Of a stretch of DNA of 6,548 nucleotides, positions 1-6,327 are shown in pieces. Source of the stretch: an uncultured Aquincola sp. (GTDB lineage Bacteria > Pseudomonadota > Gammaproteobacteria > Burkholderiales > Burkholderiaceae); assembly GCA_937883885.1 (NCBI GenBank), contig CAKZXL010000769.1, forward strand, positions 1-6,548. Direction: 5' to 3'. The translations under genes were made by a program, and so were the position numbers. Every line of letters begins with the position of its first letter. Positions within the stretch are counted from its first letter, which is position 1. The notes under the pieces are model-generated. The model had not been told where the DNA came from and made no database searches. It worked only from the letters and a program-made list of their open reading frames with translations.

Positions 1-23
1 TCTGTCGCCACCAGGCCGAGCGC

Positions 24-1085
24 ATGGCGGCGCCCACGCCTGCCGCGCAGGCGCTGCACGAAGAAGCCATGCAGCTCACCAGCCCCGCGCTGTGGCCCAA
101 CGAGCGCAACTGGCCGCGGGCCATGCAGTTGTGGCAGCAGGCCGCGGACCAAGGGCACTGGAAGGCGGCGCTGATGTGGCTGCACACCGCGCGCAGCGGT
201 GCGGGCGAGAACAGTGAGAAGGGCCGCTTCCGCGTGGAGCCGCAGCGTCCCGAAGTCATCGTCTCGGGCCTCGAGCGGCTGATGCGCCTGGGCTTGGCCG
301 ATGCGTTTTACTGGATGGGTGAGCTGCACACCATTGGGAATGGCGTCAAGCCGAGCGTGGACCGGGCCTGGGCCTTCTGGGAGCTAGCCGCAGACCTCGG
401 CAGCCCGCTGGCGCAGACGCGCATCGCCAAGGCGCTGACATTTGCGAGCCGGGAGCAAGAAACGCCGACGCTGGCTGAGTGGGCGAACCTTGAGTTGAAG
501 ACCGTGCTGCTGGAATGCGCCCATGCGCAAGGGCATGCAGAGGCCAGCCATCTGCTGGGCAAGCATCTGGACGAGGACGCCAACTCCTCCCGCCGCCTTC
601 CGCGCTTCAAAACCCCCGCCGAGCAGTACGCCCACGCCTTGCAGGTACTCCACGACGGAGTCAAGTACGGCAGCGAATCGGCGGCCAAATACTTATCTGT
701 ATCCTTTGATGAAGGCGACGCCCTCGTCGGCTCTGCCTTTATCGATAAAGACCGTTCAGAACGCTACTTCGAACTGGGCAACGCCCTCTACGACAACCCC
801 GACCTTCGCTTCCCCAACCTCGACCGCGTGCTGCCCCTTCCTCCGGCCAAGCTGCCACCGTGGGACATGAACGACGTCGATGGCCTGATCCGCGCCGCAC
901 AAGGCGTGCGGGTCACGCCCCAGTTGCCCCCGCAGCCCGCCGCCAGCGAACCCGGCCGGGCCCGCATACCGCCCGGCTTGCGCACCGGGTTGAGCACGGC
1001 TGCGTTGGATGGCCACGTTGTCAGCCGGCGCGCCGCCGACGCGAACTGGACGCAGCAGGCAGGCCCATGGCGCGCGAACAGGTAG
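24..1085 (+). CDS. Sel1-like repeat protein with DUF6396-type C-terminal region (start uncertain, possibly 5'-truncated)
   Basis: The product is 353 aa from the ATG at 24 and is built of helical Sel1/TPR-like repeats. One repeat lies around residues 31-60 (LWQQAADQGHWKAALMW). A second lies around 84-140 (YWMGELHTIGNGVKPSVDRA, then FWELAADLGSPLAQ), which is the G-x-GV-x(5)-RA-x-AFW-x-LAAD-x-GSP pattern of Sel1-like proteins. Residues about 197-285 carry the run LRFPNLDRVLPLPPAKLPPWD, which I recognise as typical of DUF6396. The tail (290-353) is proline- and arginine-rich and unassigned. Such repeats usually mediate protein-protein contacts; the specific role is unknown. No good ribosome binding site precedes the ATG at 24, and the frame is open back to base 3, where it reads Cys-Arg-His-Gln-Ala-Glu-Arg, so the true start may lie outside the window and the protein could be a lipoprotein. 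The end overlaps the next gene by 19 bases. From recall, DUF6396 and DUF6708 genes occur together near type VI secretion loci; no such core gene is visible here. A short AT-richer patch lies around 685-760. Confidence 0.8.
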   Translation: MAAPTPAAQALHEEAMQLTSPALWPNERNWPRAMQLWQQAADQGHWKAALMWLHTARSGAGENSEKGRFRVEPQRPEVIVSGLERLMRLGLADAFYWMGELHTIGNGVKPSVDRAWAFWELAADLGSPLAQTRIAKALTFASREQETPTLAEWANLELKTVLLECAHAQGHAEASHLLGKHLDEDANSSRRLPRFKTPAEQYAHALQVLHDGVKYGSESAAKYLSVSFDEGDALVGSAFIDKDRSERYFELGNALYDNPDLRFPNLDRVLPLPPAKLPPWDMNDVDGLIRAAQGVRVTPQLPPQPAASEPGRARIPPGLRTGLSTAALDGHVVSRRAADANWTQQAGPWRANR

Positions 1086-1923
1086 TCCGCAAGACATTCG
1101 ATCACGGCCAGTGCGCTGCGGCCATGCCCAGCTCGGGAGGCTGGGTCAGCCGCGTGCATCAACATGCCATTGAATACGCCACCGCAGAGAACGAGGTCCG
1201 CGGTCTCGCGCTCCTGTTCGGCGGGCTGGTGAGCGGGGGCGGCCTGCTGTGGGGCGCCTCGTGCCTTGCGCCGTGGTTCAACTTCAGCCCCCGCGGGCTC
1301 CGGGTCACGGTGCTCATCGTTTTGCCGTCGGCGCTGGCCCTTGTGTGCGCGGGCCTCCGCCTCATGGCCTGGTATGGCCGCCGAGAGTTGTTCAGCCCCC
1401 TGGACCTGCCCCTCCTCTTCGATCGCCGACACCGCAAGGTCTACCGGATGCACCGCACGCCGCCCGGCGGTGTTCGCGGCCTGTTCAAGCCCTGGCCGGC
1501 GACGGACTGCTGCTGGGCGAGCCCATGTCGCTGACCGAGTCGACCGTGCCCGCCGCTTGGGAACACCTGCGCCGCTACATGAACGAGAACGGCCCGCCGC
1601 TGCAGCCGGGCGAAACCCTGCGAGAGACGACGCTGCCACAGGGCTGGCGGCAAAGCCTGGGCATCGTCAGCGTCTTCGGCCCGGGCTGGCGAGGGCGCTG
1701 GCGTGAGAGCCCGTGGCTGATGGGCCTGCTGCACCTTCTGTCGCCGCTGATGGTGCCCCTGGGCCTGGCGATGGCGACCACCCATCGGCTGAGCTGCATC
1801 ACCGCCCGCGAGGTGCCTTGGCCCCAAGACATCCTGGACCGGATCGGGCCGGCGCTGCCGACCGAGCAGGCGCAGGCCGCCGTACAAGCCCAGCGGGCCA
1901 GGCGTGGAGGTGACACGGCGTGA
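1067..1923 (+). pseudogene. DUF6708-like membrane protein gene, split by an out-of-frame internal deletion
   Basis: Two parts in different frames look like the ends of one DUF6708-type protein. The first part (1067-1534, 155 residues) has two predicted membrane helices (about residues 46-68 and 78-100) and then LFDRRHRKVYRMHR and GLFKPWP, the family's characteristic FxRRxRKVYR...FKPWP stretch. It then runs into Cys-rich nonsense and a TGA at 1532-1534. The second part reads in another frame from about 1498 to the TGA at 1921-1923. It holds WEHLRRYMNENGPPL (Trp codon at 1558), a third membrane segment (about 1714-1785), and REVPWP near the end. The lesion is close to 1498. The RKVYR-to-WEHLRRYM distance is about 35 residues; from recall, intact relatives have roughly 80 or more, so a central segment appears lost as well as the frame. 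The start at 1067 overlaps the previous gene; an in-frame ATG at 1124 is an alternative. Function of DUF6708 is unknown. If the assembly is wrong here, the gene could be intact. Confidence 0.68.
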
Positions 1924-1936
1924 TCGCTCGCCCGCC

Positions 1937-1961
1937 GCCGGGGTGGGCCGGTCGCCCCGGC
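1937..1961 (+). terminator. GC-rich hairpin after the DUF6708-like gene, terminator-like
   Basis: A perfect 7-bp stem GCCGGGG / CCCCGGC with an 11-base loop starts 14 bases after the stop at 1921-1923. It is placed where a terminator would separate the left gene pair from the PEP-CTERM gene. No T-run follows it, so intrinsic termination is uncertain. The rest of 1924-2101 shows no gene; 1980-2035 is AT-richer than its surroundings and may hold the promoter of the next gene, but I could not identify convincing -35/-10 boxes. Confidence 0.3.
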
Positions 1962-2091
1962 TGCAGGCCGGCGAGGCCCTCACATGTTCATACGATGGTG
2001 ATGCGAACACCTGGTTACTAGCATCGGAAACAGCCAAAGCGCTCGGCGCCATCGCCTCGATGGCCAGCGCGGAAGGCCGCTACAACCCCAC

Positions 2092-2096
2092 AGGAG
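2092..2096 (+). promoter_or_regulatory. Shine-Dalgarno sequence of the PEP-CTERM gene
   Basis: AGGAG lies five bases before the ATG at 2102. It fixes that ATG as the start, although the same frame is open back to 1904. The ATG is followed directly by a good signal peptide, which agrees with this choice. Confidence 0.8.
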
Positions 2097-2101
2097 TCCG
2101 C

Positions 2102-2932
2102 ATGCATCGCTTCCAGTCGCAAGGTCAATACCTTGGCGCCGCCCTCATCGCCATGGCCTGCAGCAGCGCCATGGCCTCGCCGCCCACCAACCTCGTCACC
2201 AACGGCGACTTCGAAGCCACCGGCGTCGGCCAGATCGGCAGCGTCGTTGCCGGCACCGGCTGGACCAACCCCACGGTGTGGTCGCCCGAGGCCCAGCGCA
2301 ACGTGACGGCCTTCAACTTCATCCTCGACGAGTCGGGGGACGACCAGATTCATGGCCTGGTCGGTGGCTTCGCCTCGGAGAACACGCCCTCGCTGAACAC
2401 CAACATCTTCGTCTGGGGCCCGGACAATGGCGTGCCGAACGGCTTCCGCACCAGCAGCAACGGCGGCAAGTTCCTGGGTGGCGACGGCGGCTATGCCACC
2501 GGCGCCCTCACCCAGACCATTTCGGGCCTGACGGTCGGCCAGCAGTACACGCTCAGCTTCGAGTGGGGCGGCGCCCAGTTCACCGACATTCCCAGCTCGG
2601 CGGGTCCGTACTGGGTGGGCTGGGACGTCAGCTTCGGCGCCGCCGGCACCACCGGTGAAACCTTCAGCGTCGGCGGTTCGGGCACCACCATCCCGGCCAA
2701 CGGCTTCCTGGACTGGGCGGTGGCCACCACCACCTTCACCGCCAGCGCGGCCACCCAGGTGCTGAGCTTCCTGGCCACCGGCCCGAGCGGCCTGCCGCCC
2801 TTGTCGCTGCTGGACGGCGTGGTGCTCACCCCCGTGACGCCGCCGGTGCCCGAGCCCTCCAGCCTGGCGCTGCTGCTGGCCGGTGCCGGCGTGGTGAGCC
2901 TGGTCGTGCGCCGGCGCCGCCACCAGCGCTGA
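2102..2932 (+). CDS. PEP-CTERM sorting-domain secreted protein
   Basis: The product is 276 aa. Residues 1-25 form a Sec signal peptide with probable cleavage after AMA. The mature protein opens with NLVTNGDFEATG, the usual first strand of galactose-binding/jelly-roll-like domains in PEP-CTERM proteins. Other beta-domain landmarks are QTISGLTVGQQYTLSFEW (about 138-155) and SLLDGVVLTP (about 235-244). Residues 248-276 are a textbook PEP-CTERM signal: PVPEPSSLALLLAGAG (Pro-Glu-Pro at 250-252), a short hydrophobic helix, and a basic end RRRRHQR. In this system the exosortase EpsH/XrtA family recognises the signal at the inner membrane, and such proteins are commonly linked to exopolysaccharide, biofilm or floc formation. 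No exosortase gene is in the window. The ligand and precise role are unknown. The hydroxylase gene starts six bases after its stop, suggesting co-transcription. Confidence 0.9.
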   Translation: MHRFQSQGQYLGAALIAMACSSAMASPPTNLVTNGDFEATGVGQIGSVVAGTGWTNPTVWSPEAQRNVTAFNFILDESGDDQIHGLVGGFASENTPSLNTNIFVWGPDNGVPNGFRTSSNGGKFLGGDGGYATGALTQTISGLTVGQQYTLSFEWGGAQFTDIPSSAGPYWVGWDVSFGAAGTTGETFSVGGSGTTIPANGFLDWAVATTTFTASAATQVLSFLATGPSGLPPLSLLDGVVLTPVTPPVPEPSSLALLLAGAGVVSLVVRRRRHQR

Positions 2933-2938
2933 ACGGCC

Positions 2939-3736
2939 ATGGCAGAGATGCTGCGCGCAGCAGCCTGGCTGCTGCTGTTGCTGGTCTTCGGCCTGGCAGA
3001 GCGGCGCTGGCCGGTGCGGCGCCAGCCTCTGCTGCGCCCGGGTTGGCAGGTGGACCTGGGCTATTTCGTGCTGAGCAGCTTCGCGCCGCGGCTGCTGCTG
3101 GCGCTGCCGCTGTCGGCCTTGGCCGCGCTGCTGCACCAGGCGGTGCCCGCGGCCTACTACCAGGCTGCGGCCGAACTGCCGCTGGGCCTGCGGCTGCTGC
3201 TGGCCCTGGTGGTGTCCGACCTGGGCGCCTACTGGGGCCATCGGTGGGCGCACCGGTGGGCCTGGTGGTGGCGGCTGCATGCGGTGCACCACAGCGCCGA
3301 GCAGATGGACTGGCTGGTCAACACCCGCGCCCATCCGCTGGACATGGCCCTGCAGCGCCTGTGCGGCCTGGTGCCGGCCCACGCACTGGGCCTGCTGCAG
3401 CCGGCGGGTGCGCAGGTCGACTGGGCGCCGCTGCTGCTGGTGGTCATCGGCACGGCCTGGGGCTACTTCGTGCATGCCAACGTGAACTGGCGCCTGGGCA
3501 GGCTGGAGGGGCTGCTGTCCACGCCGCGCTTTCACCATTGGCACCATGCCCATGGCCAGGCGGATGCGATCGACAAGAACTTCGCCGCGCTGCTGCCCGG
3601 CCTGGACCGGCTGTTCGGCACGCTGCATCTGCCCCCTGGGCAATGGCCCGCGGGCTACGGCACCGACACGCCGGTGCCACCCACCTTGCTGGGCCAGCTG
3701 ATCGGCCCGCTCAAGCCGCCCAGGCAGCAGACCTGA
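2939..3736 (+). CDS. Fatty acid hydroxylase / sterol desaturase family membrane protein
   Basis: The product is 265 aa, a normal length for the family, and belongs to the membrane-bound di-iron FA_hydroxylase superfamily. Hydrophobic segments lie at about 5-20, 42-66, 80-98 and 163-180. The histidine clusters that bind the two irons are all present: HRWAH at 101-105 (HX3H), HAVHH at 114-118 (HX2HH), H132 in NTRAHPLD, H179, and HHWHH at 199-203, followed by NFAALLPGLDRLFGT. Family members use O2 to hydroxylate or desaturate lipid chains; the substrate here cannot be read from the sequence. The ATG at 2939 lies six bases after the PEP-CTERM stop and has no clear ribosome binding site, so it is probably translated by coupling; an in-frame ATG at 2948 is an alternative. 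The gene ends directly against the convergent kinase gene. All catalytic motifs look intact. Confidence 0.9.
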   Translation: MAEMLRAAAWLLLLLVFGLAERRWPVRRQPLLRPGWQVDLGYFVLSSFAPRLLLALPLSALAALLHQAVPAAYYQAAAELPLGLRLLLALVVSDLGAYWGHRWAHRWAWWWRLHAVHHSAEQMDWLVNTRAHPLDMALQRLCGLVPAHALGLLQPAGAQVDWAPLLLVVIGTAWGYFVHANVNWRLGRLEGLLSTPRFHHWHHAHGQADAIDKNFAALLPGLDRLFGTLHLPPGQWPAGYGTDTPVPPTLLGQLIGPLKPPRQQT

Positions 3737-3739
3737 TCA
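3734..3739. other. Shared TGATCA palindrome holding both convergent stop codons
   Basis: The hydroxylase ends with TGA at 3734-3736 on the + strand, and the kinase ends with TGA at 3739-3737 on the - strand. The two stops are adjacent with no base between them and together form the palindrome TGATCA. There is thus no intergenic room for a terminator, so either transcript must end inside, or run antisense into, the other gene. Confidence 0.9.
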
Positions 3740-5554
3740 GGTCGTGCGGGTGCCGGCGGGCGCATGCACCCAGTGCCCCGCCAACCGCGTGCGGCCAGGC
3801 GCACTGCTGAGCTGCAGTTGCAGGCCCAGGTGCCGTGCCCGCTGGTGCAGGCTGCGCAGGCCGTTGCCGCCATGGGTCAGCATGCCTTCGTCCGACAGGA
3901 GCTCTTGCGGCATGCCGCAGCCATCGTCTTCCACCCACCATGTCAGGGCGCCCTCGCGCCACACCAGGCCGATGTGCAGGTGGCGGGCCTGGGCATGGCG
4001 GATCGCATTGCTGCTGGCCTCCTGCAGCATGCGCAGCAGCTGCAGCACGTCGCGCTGGGGGTAGTCCGGCACACCGTCCAGCTCGATCTGCCAGTGCAGG
4101 GTGGGCCGCGCGCCGGCCAGCCGTGTCTGCAGCCGGTAGCGGAAGTCGGCCACCGCGCGGGGCAGCGTGTCCTGCGTGTGGCCCAGTGCGCTGACCAGCT
4201 GCGAGCCGAGCCCGTCGTGCACATGGCCCAGCAGCGCGCTGCGCTCCTCGGCGCGCAGGCGGGCCTGCTCCACCTCCATCATCTGGGCATAGGTGCGCCG
4301 CAGTTCGCCTTCGCGCTCGGCCACCTGCTGCTCCAACGACAGCGACAGCCGGCGCTGCGCGGCCAGCGCATCGGCCAGGAATTTCAGCAGCAGATAGCCC
4401 ATCACCAGCAGCGTGCTGGGGTAGCTGTAGGGCAGCAGGAAACGCGCATCGAAGCTGGTGCCGCCCAGCAGCTTGACGAAGTCGAACAGGCCGGTGAGCA
4501 GCAGCACGCCGGCCGGCCACATCACCAGCCGATGCTGCGCCTGCCGCGACTGCCGGGCCCAGAACACCGCCTGCACCATGGTGACGATGACCGCTGCGCC
4601 CACCGGCAGGTACAGCAGCTTGACCACCACCAGCGCATTGCCGCTCAGCCACACCAGTGCGGGTGCTGCGCCCAGCCACAGGCACCAGCCGGGCCAACCC
4701 CAGCGCGGCAGGCGGTTGAAGTAGGCCAGCAGCGTGACGGTGAAGATCTGCATCGACACCATGCGCACCGAGAAGGTGAACCAGCTGTACAGCTCGATGC
4801 TGACCGGCGGCACCTCCACCAGGATGTTGAGGTCGCACAGTGCATTGACGATGCTCGAGCCGCCGAACAGCAGGCACAGCGTGCGCTGTTGCGGGTCCAG
4901 CCAGACGCCGTAGATCATCGTCAGCACGCCCATGGTCAGCAGGGCCAGGGTCAGGATGTGGATGACCTCCACCTGCCAGAAATAGCGCACGCCGTACACC
5001 GGCCGCAGCTGCGACAGCGGGCCCACCGTCACCGGGCTCAGGCCGTTGGGCTGCCGCGCGTCGGCCCAGACCTCGAAGTCGAGCTGGTTGAGGCCCACCC
5101 GCCACGCATCCACCGGCGGCAGCAGCAGCTGCGGCTGGTGCAGGCAGCGCGACTGGGCCAGCGGCGCCAGCGCGCAGCCGCCCACATCGCGACCATTGAG
5201 GTGCAACCGGCCGGCCAGGCTGACCTTGGGCATGAAGACGGCCAAGGCCTCGGCCGGCGGGGCCTGCAGCTGCAGCTGCAGGCGGTAGTGCACCAGCTGC
5301 CCCTGCGGCCGCACACCCGCCGGGCCGAACACATGCGGCAGGCGCACCGCCTGCGGCGCGGCATCGGCCGGCTGCCACTGAGCCTGCGTCATCGTCAGCA
5401 GCTCGCCGGGCTGCAGCACCGGCGCCGCCACCGCCAAGGCCACCGAGGCCGGCTGGGCATCACCGGGCCCGATGCGGTGCAGCCAGGCCCACAGCGCGGC
5501 CAGGCACAAGGCCACCAGGCAGACGGCTGCGATGCGCAGCCGGCCCTCACCCAC
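3737..5554 (-). CDS. 7TM-DISM-like sensor histidine kinase, HisKA_3 type, with a short DHp domain
   Basis: The product is 605 aa. Residues 8-24 form an N-terminal membrane helix. Residues about 50-185 are an extracytoplasmic jelly-roll-like domain (LPHVFGPAG, VSLAGRLHLNGRDVGG, GLNQLDFEVWAD, SPVTVGPLSQLRPVYG). Residues about 195-392 hold some seven membrane helices, as in the 7TM-DISM class of sensors. A coiled-coil-like linker (about 400-437) leads to the H-box ERSALLGHVHDGLGSQLVSA with phospho-acceptor His446. The ATPase part shows an N-box EASSNAIRHA (Asn516), a G1 box EDDGCG (542-547) and a G2-like HGGNGL (561-566). The role is to sense an unidentified external or membrane signal and phosphorylate the adjacent regulator. 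Oddity: His446 to Asn516 is only 70 residues, against roughly 100-110 in HisKA_3 kinases such as NarX and DesK; most of the second DHp helix appears to be missing in frame. The start is GTG at 5554, overlapping the regulator's ancestral stop by 8 bases, which implies translational coupling. Confidence 0.88.
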   Translation of the reverse strand: MGEGRLRIAAVCLVALCLAALWAWLHRIGPGDAQPASVALAVAAPVLQPGELLTMTQAQWQPADAAPQAVRLPHVFGPAGVRPQGQLVHYRLQLQLQAPPAEALAVFMPKVSLAGRLHLNGRDVGGCALAPLAQSRCLHQPQLLLPPVDAWRVGLNQLDFEVWADARQPNGLSPVTVGPLSQLRPVYGVRYFWQVEVIHILTLALLTMGVLTMIYGVWLDPQQRTLCLLFGGSSIVNALCDLNILVEVPPVSIELYSWFTFSVRMVSMQIFTVTLLAYFNRLPRWGWPGWCLWLGAAPALVWLSGNALVVVKLLYLPVGAAVIVTMVQAVFWARQSRQAQHRLVMWPAGVLLLTGLFDFVKLLGGTSFDARFLLPYSYPSTLLVMGYLLLKFLADALAAQRRLSLSLEQQVAEREGELRRTYAQMMEVEQARLRAEERSALLGHVHDGLGSQLVSALGHTQDTLPRAVADFRYRLQTRLAGARPTLHWQIELDGVPDYPQRDVLQLLRMLQEASSNAIRHAQARHLHIGLVWREGALTWWVEDDGCGMPQELLSDEGMLTHGGNGLRSLHQRARHLGLQLQLSSAPGRTRLAGHWVHAPAGTRTT

Positions 5555-6235
5555 GGCCCAGCACGCCCAGCAGCCGGGCGCGCATCAGCGCCGTGACCTT
5601 GGAGGTGGCGTCCAGCTTGCGGTAGAGGTGGCGGATGTGGTTTGCACGGTGGACTGGCTGATGGCCATGCTTCGCGCCGTGTCGCCATAGCTCAGCCCTT
5701 CGGCCAGGCAGACCAGCACCTGGCGTTCGCGGTCGGTCAGCGCCAGCGCGGGCTCTGGCGGCGCTTCGGCTGCCGCGGCATCGTTGCTGGCCGCGCTGCC
5801 CAGTGCCAGCAGATGCCGCGCCACCCCCGGGCTGACCAGGAACTGGCCGCGCCGCACCGCATTGATGGCCGCGGCCACGGCATCGCTGTCGCCGTCCTTG
5901 ACCAGGTAGCCACGGGCGCCGCGGCGCAGCGCCTGCACGAAGTTGTGTTCGTCGCTGCGCTGCGAGACCACCATCACATGGGTGTCGGGCCAGCGCTCGC
6001 GGGCCACCGGCAGCAGGGTCAGGCCGCTGCCATTGCCCAGGTGCAGGTCCAGCAGCACCAATGCCGGCGGCTTGCCCCGCCAGCCCTGGATCAGGTGCAG
6101 GCAGGCCTCGACGCTCACGACCCAGTAGGCCAGGGACAGGCCGGGCTGCTGCTCGATGCAGCTTCGCAACCAGGCGGCGTGCTGGTGGTCGTCTTCGACG
6201 AGCACCACTTCCTCGACGTGATTCAGTGGGGTCAC
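5547..6235 (-). pseudogene. NarL/FixJ-family response regulator with a one-base frameshift in the HTH
   Basis: The receiver domain (about residues 8-130) is complete. It has acidic Glu14-Asp15-Asp16, phospho-acceptor Asp63 in LLDLHLGNGSG, Ser91 and Lys113 in YLVKD. After an alanine-rich linker, the LuxR-type HTH begins with LTDRERQVLVCLAEGLSYGD and continues to SQSTVQT at residue 199. There the frame breaks: the literal reading ends in Ser/Thr/Pro-rich nonsense at the TGA 5587-5585. One extra C on the coding strand after codon 199 (bases 5639-5641) restores HIRHLYRKLDATSKVTALMR and a natural end at 5549-5547, for about 229 aa. The restored stop overlaps the kinase's GTG start, which supports that frame as the original one. 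The frameshift lies in the recognition helix, so the literal product should not bind DNA. It may be a sequencing error, since the site is a GG that would be GGG on the + strand. The start is GTG at 6235 with no strong ribosome binding site, so the exact N-terminus is uncertain. Confidence 0.82.
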
Positions 6236-6253
6236 AACGGTCTGCCTGAGGGT

Positions 6254-6272
6254 GGGGAGCCCGCCGCTCCCC
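6254..6272 (-). terminator. Perfect GC hairpin between the hydratase-like and regulator genes
   Basis: GGGGAGC, a five-base loop CCGCC, and GCTCCCC form a perfect 7-bp stem. It lies 55 bases past the hydratase-like stop and 18 bases before the regulator start. It could end the upstream transcript or sit in the regulator's 5' leader. No U-run follows in the - direction, so a classical intrinsic terminator is not shown. Confidence 0.35.
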
Positions 6273-6287
6273 GACGCGGTGCAGGCT

Positions 6288-6298
6288 TCTGTTACAGA
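6288..6298 (-). promoter_or_regulatory. Palindrome TCTGT-T-ACAGA, possible operator upstream of the regulator gene
   Basis: An 11-bp perfect inverted repeat with a one-base centre lies in the only AT-richer part of the 92-base gap upstream of the response regulator (6236-6327). On the - strand it contains TGTAAC, a weak -10-like hexamer, but I found no matching -35 box. NarL/FixJ proteins bind short inverted repeats, so an autoregulatory site is conceivable. This is inference only; a repeat this short can occur by chance. Confidence 0.25.
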
Positions 6299-6327
6299 CG
6301 ATTGTGGCCCACCCGGCCGAAGCTGCG

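Noticed and set aside
1980..2035. Sigma-70 promoter for the PEP-CTERM gene (TACGAT and TTACTA as -10 candidates)
   Set aside because: No acceptable -35 hexamer at 16-18 bases from either candidate, so I do not list it as a feature.
1904..2101. N-terminal extension of the PEP-CTERM gene from an ATG at 1904
   Set aside because: The extension would put 66 non-hydrophobic residues before the signal peptide and overlap the upstream gene, while AGGAG sits five bases before the ATG at 2102.
2018..3643. Long open frame on the - strand (541 codons) opposite the PEP-CTERM and hydroxylase genes
   Set aside because: Its translation is low-complexity Gln/Arg/Ala/Gly with no domain. It is the antisense shadow of high-GC coding sequence with clear + strand motifs.
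3748..3775. GGGTGC...GCACCC inverted repeat near the kinase 3' end as a terminator
   Set aside because: Short stem with a long loop inside coding sequence and no T-run; expected by chance in such GC-rich DNA.
3711..5378. Second - strand frame (555 codons) inside the kinase region
   Set aside because: An Ala/Gly/Arg-rich out-of-frame shadow of the kinase gene with no recognisable domain.
3764..5596. Long open frame on the + strand (610 codons) opposite the kinase
   Set aside because: The translation is Gln/His/Arg-rich and motif-free, while the - strand carries H, N and G boxes and a proper membrane topology.
5630..5645. Programmed -1 ribosomal frameshift in the response regulator
   Set aside because: The codons GTG CAA ACC ACA do not form an X XXY YYZ slippery heptamer in the correct phase, and I saw no clear downstream stimulatory structure. 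A plain one-base loss is simpler.
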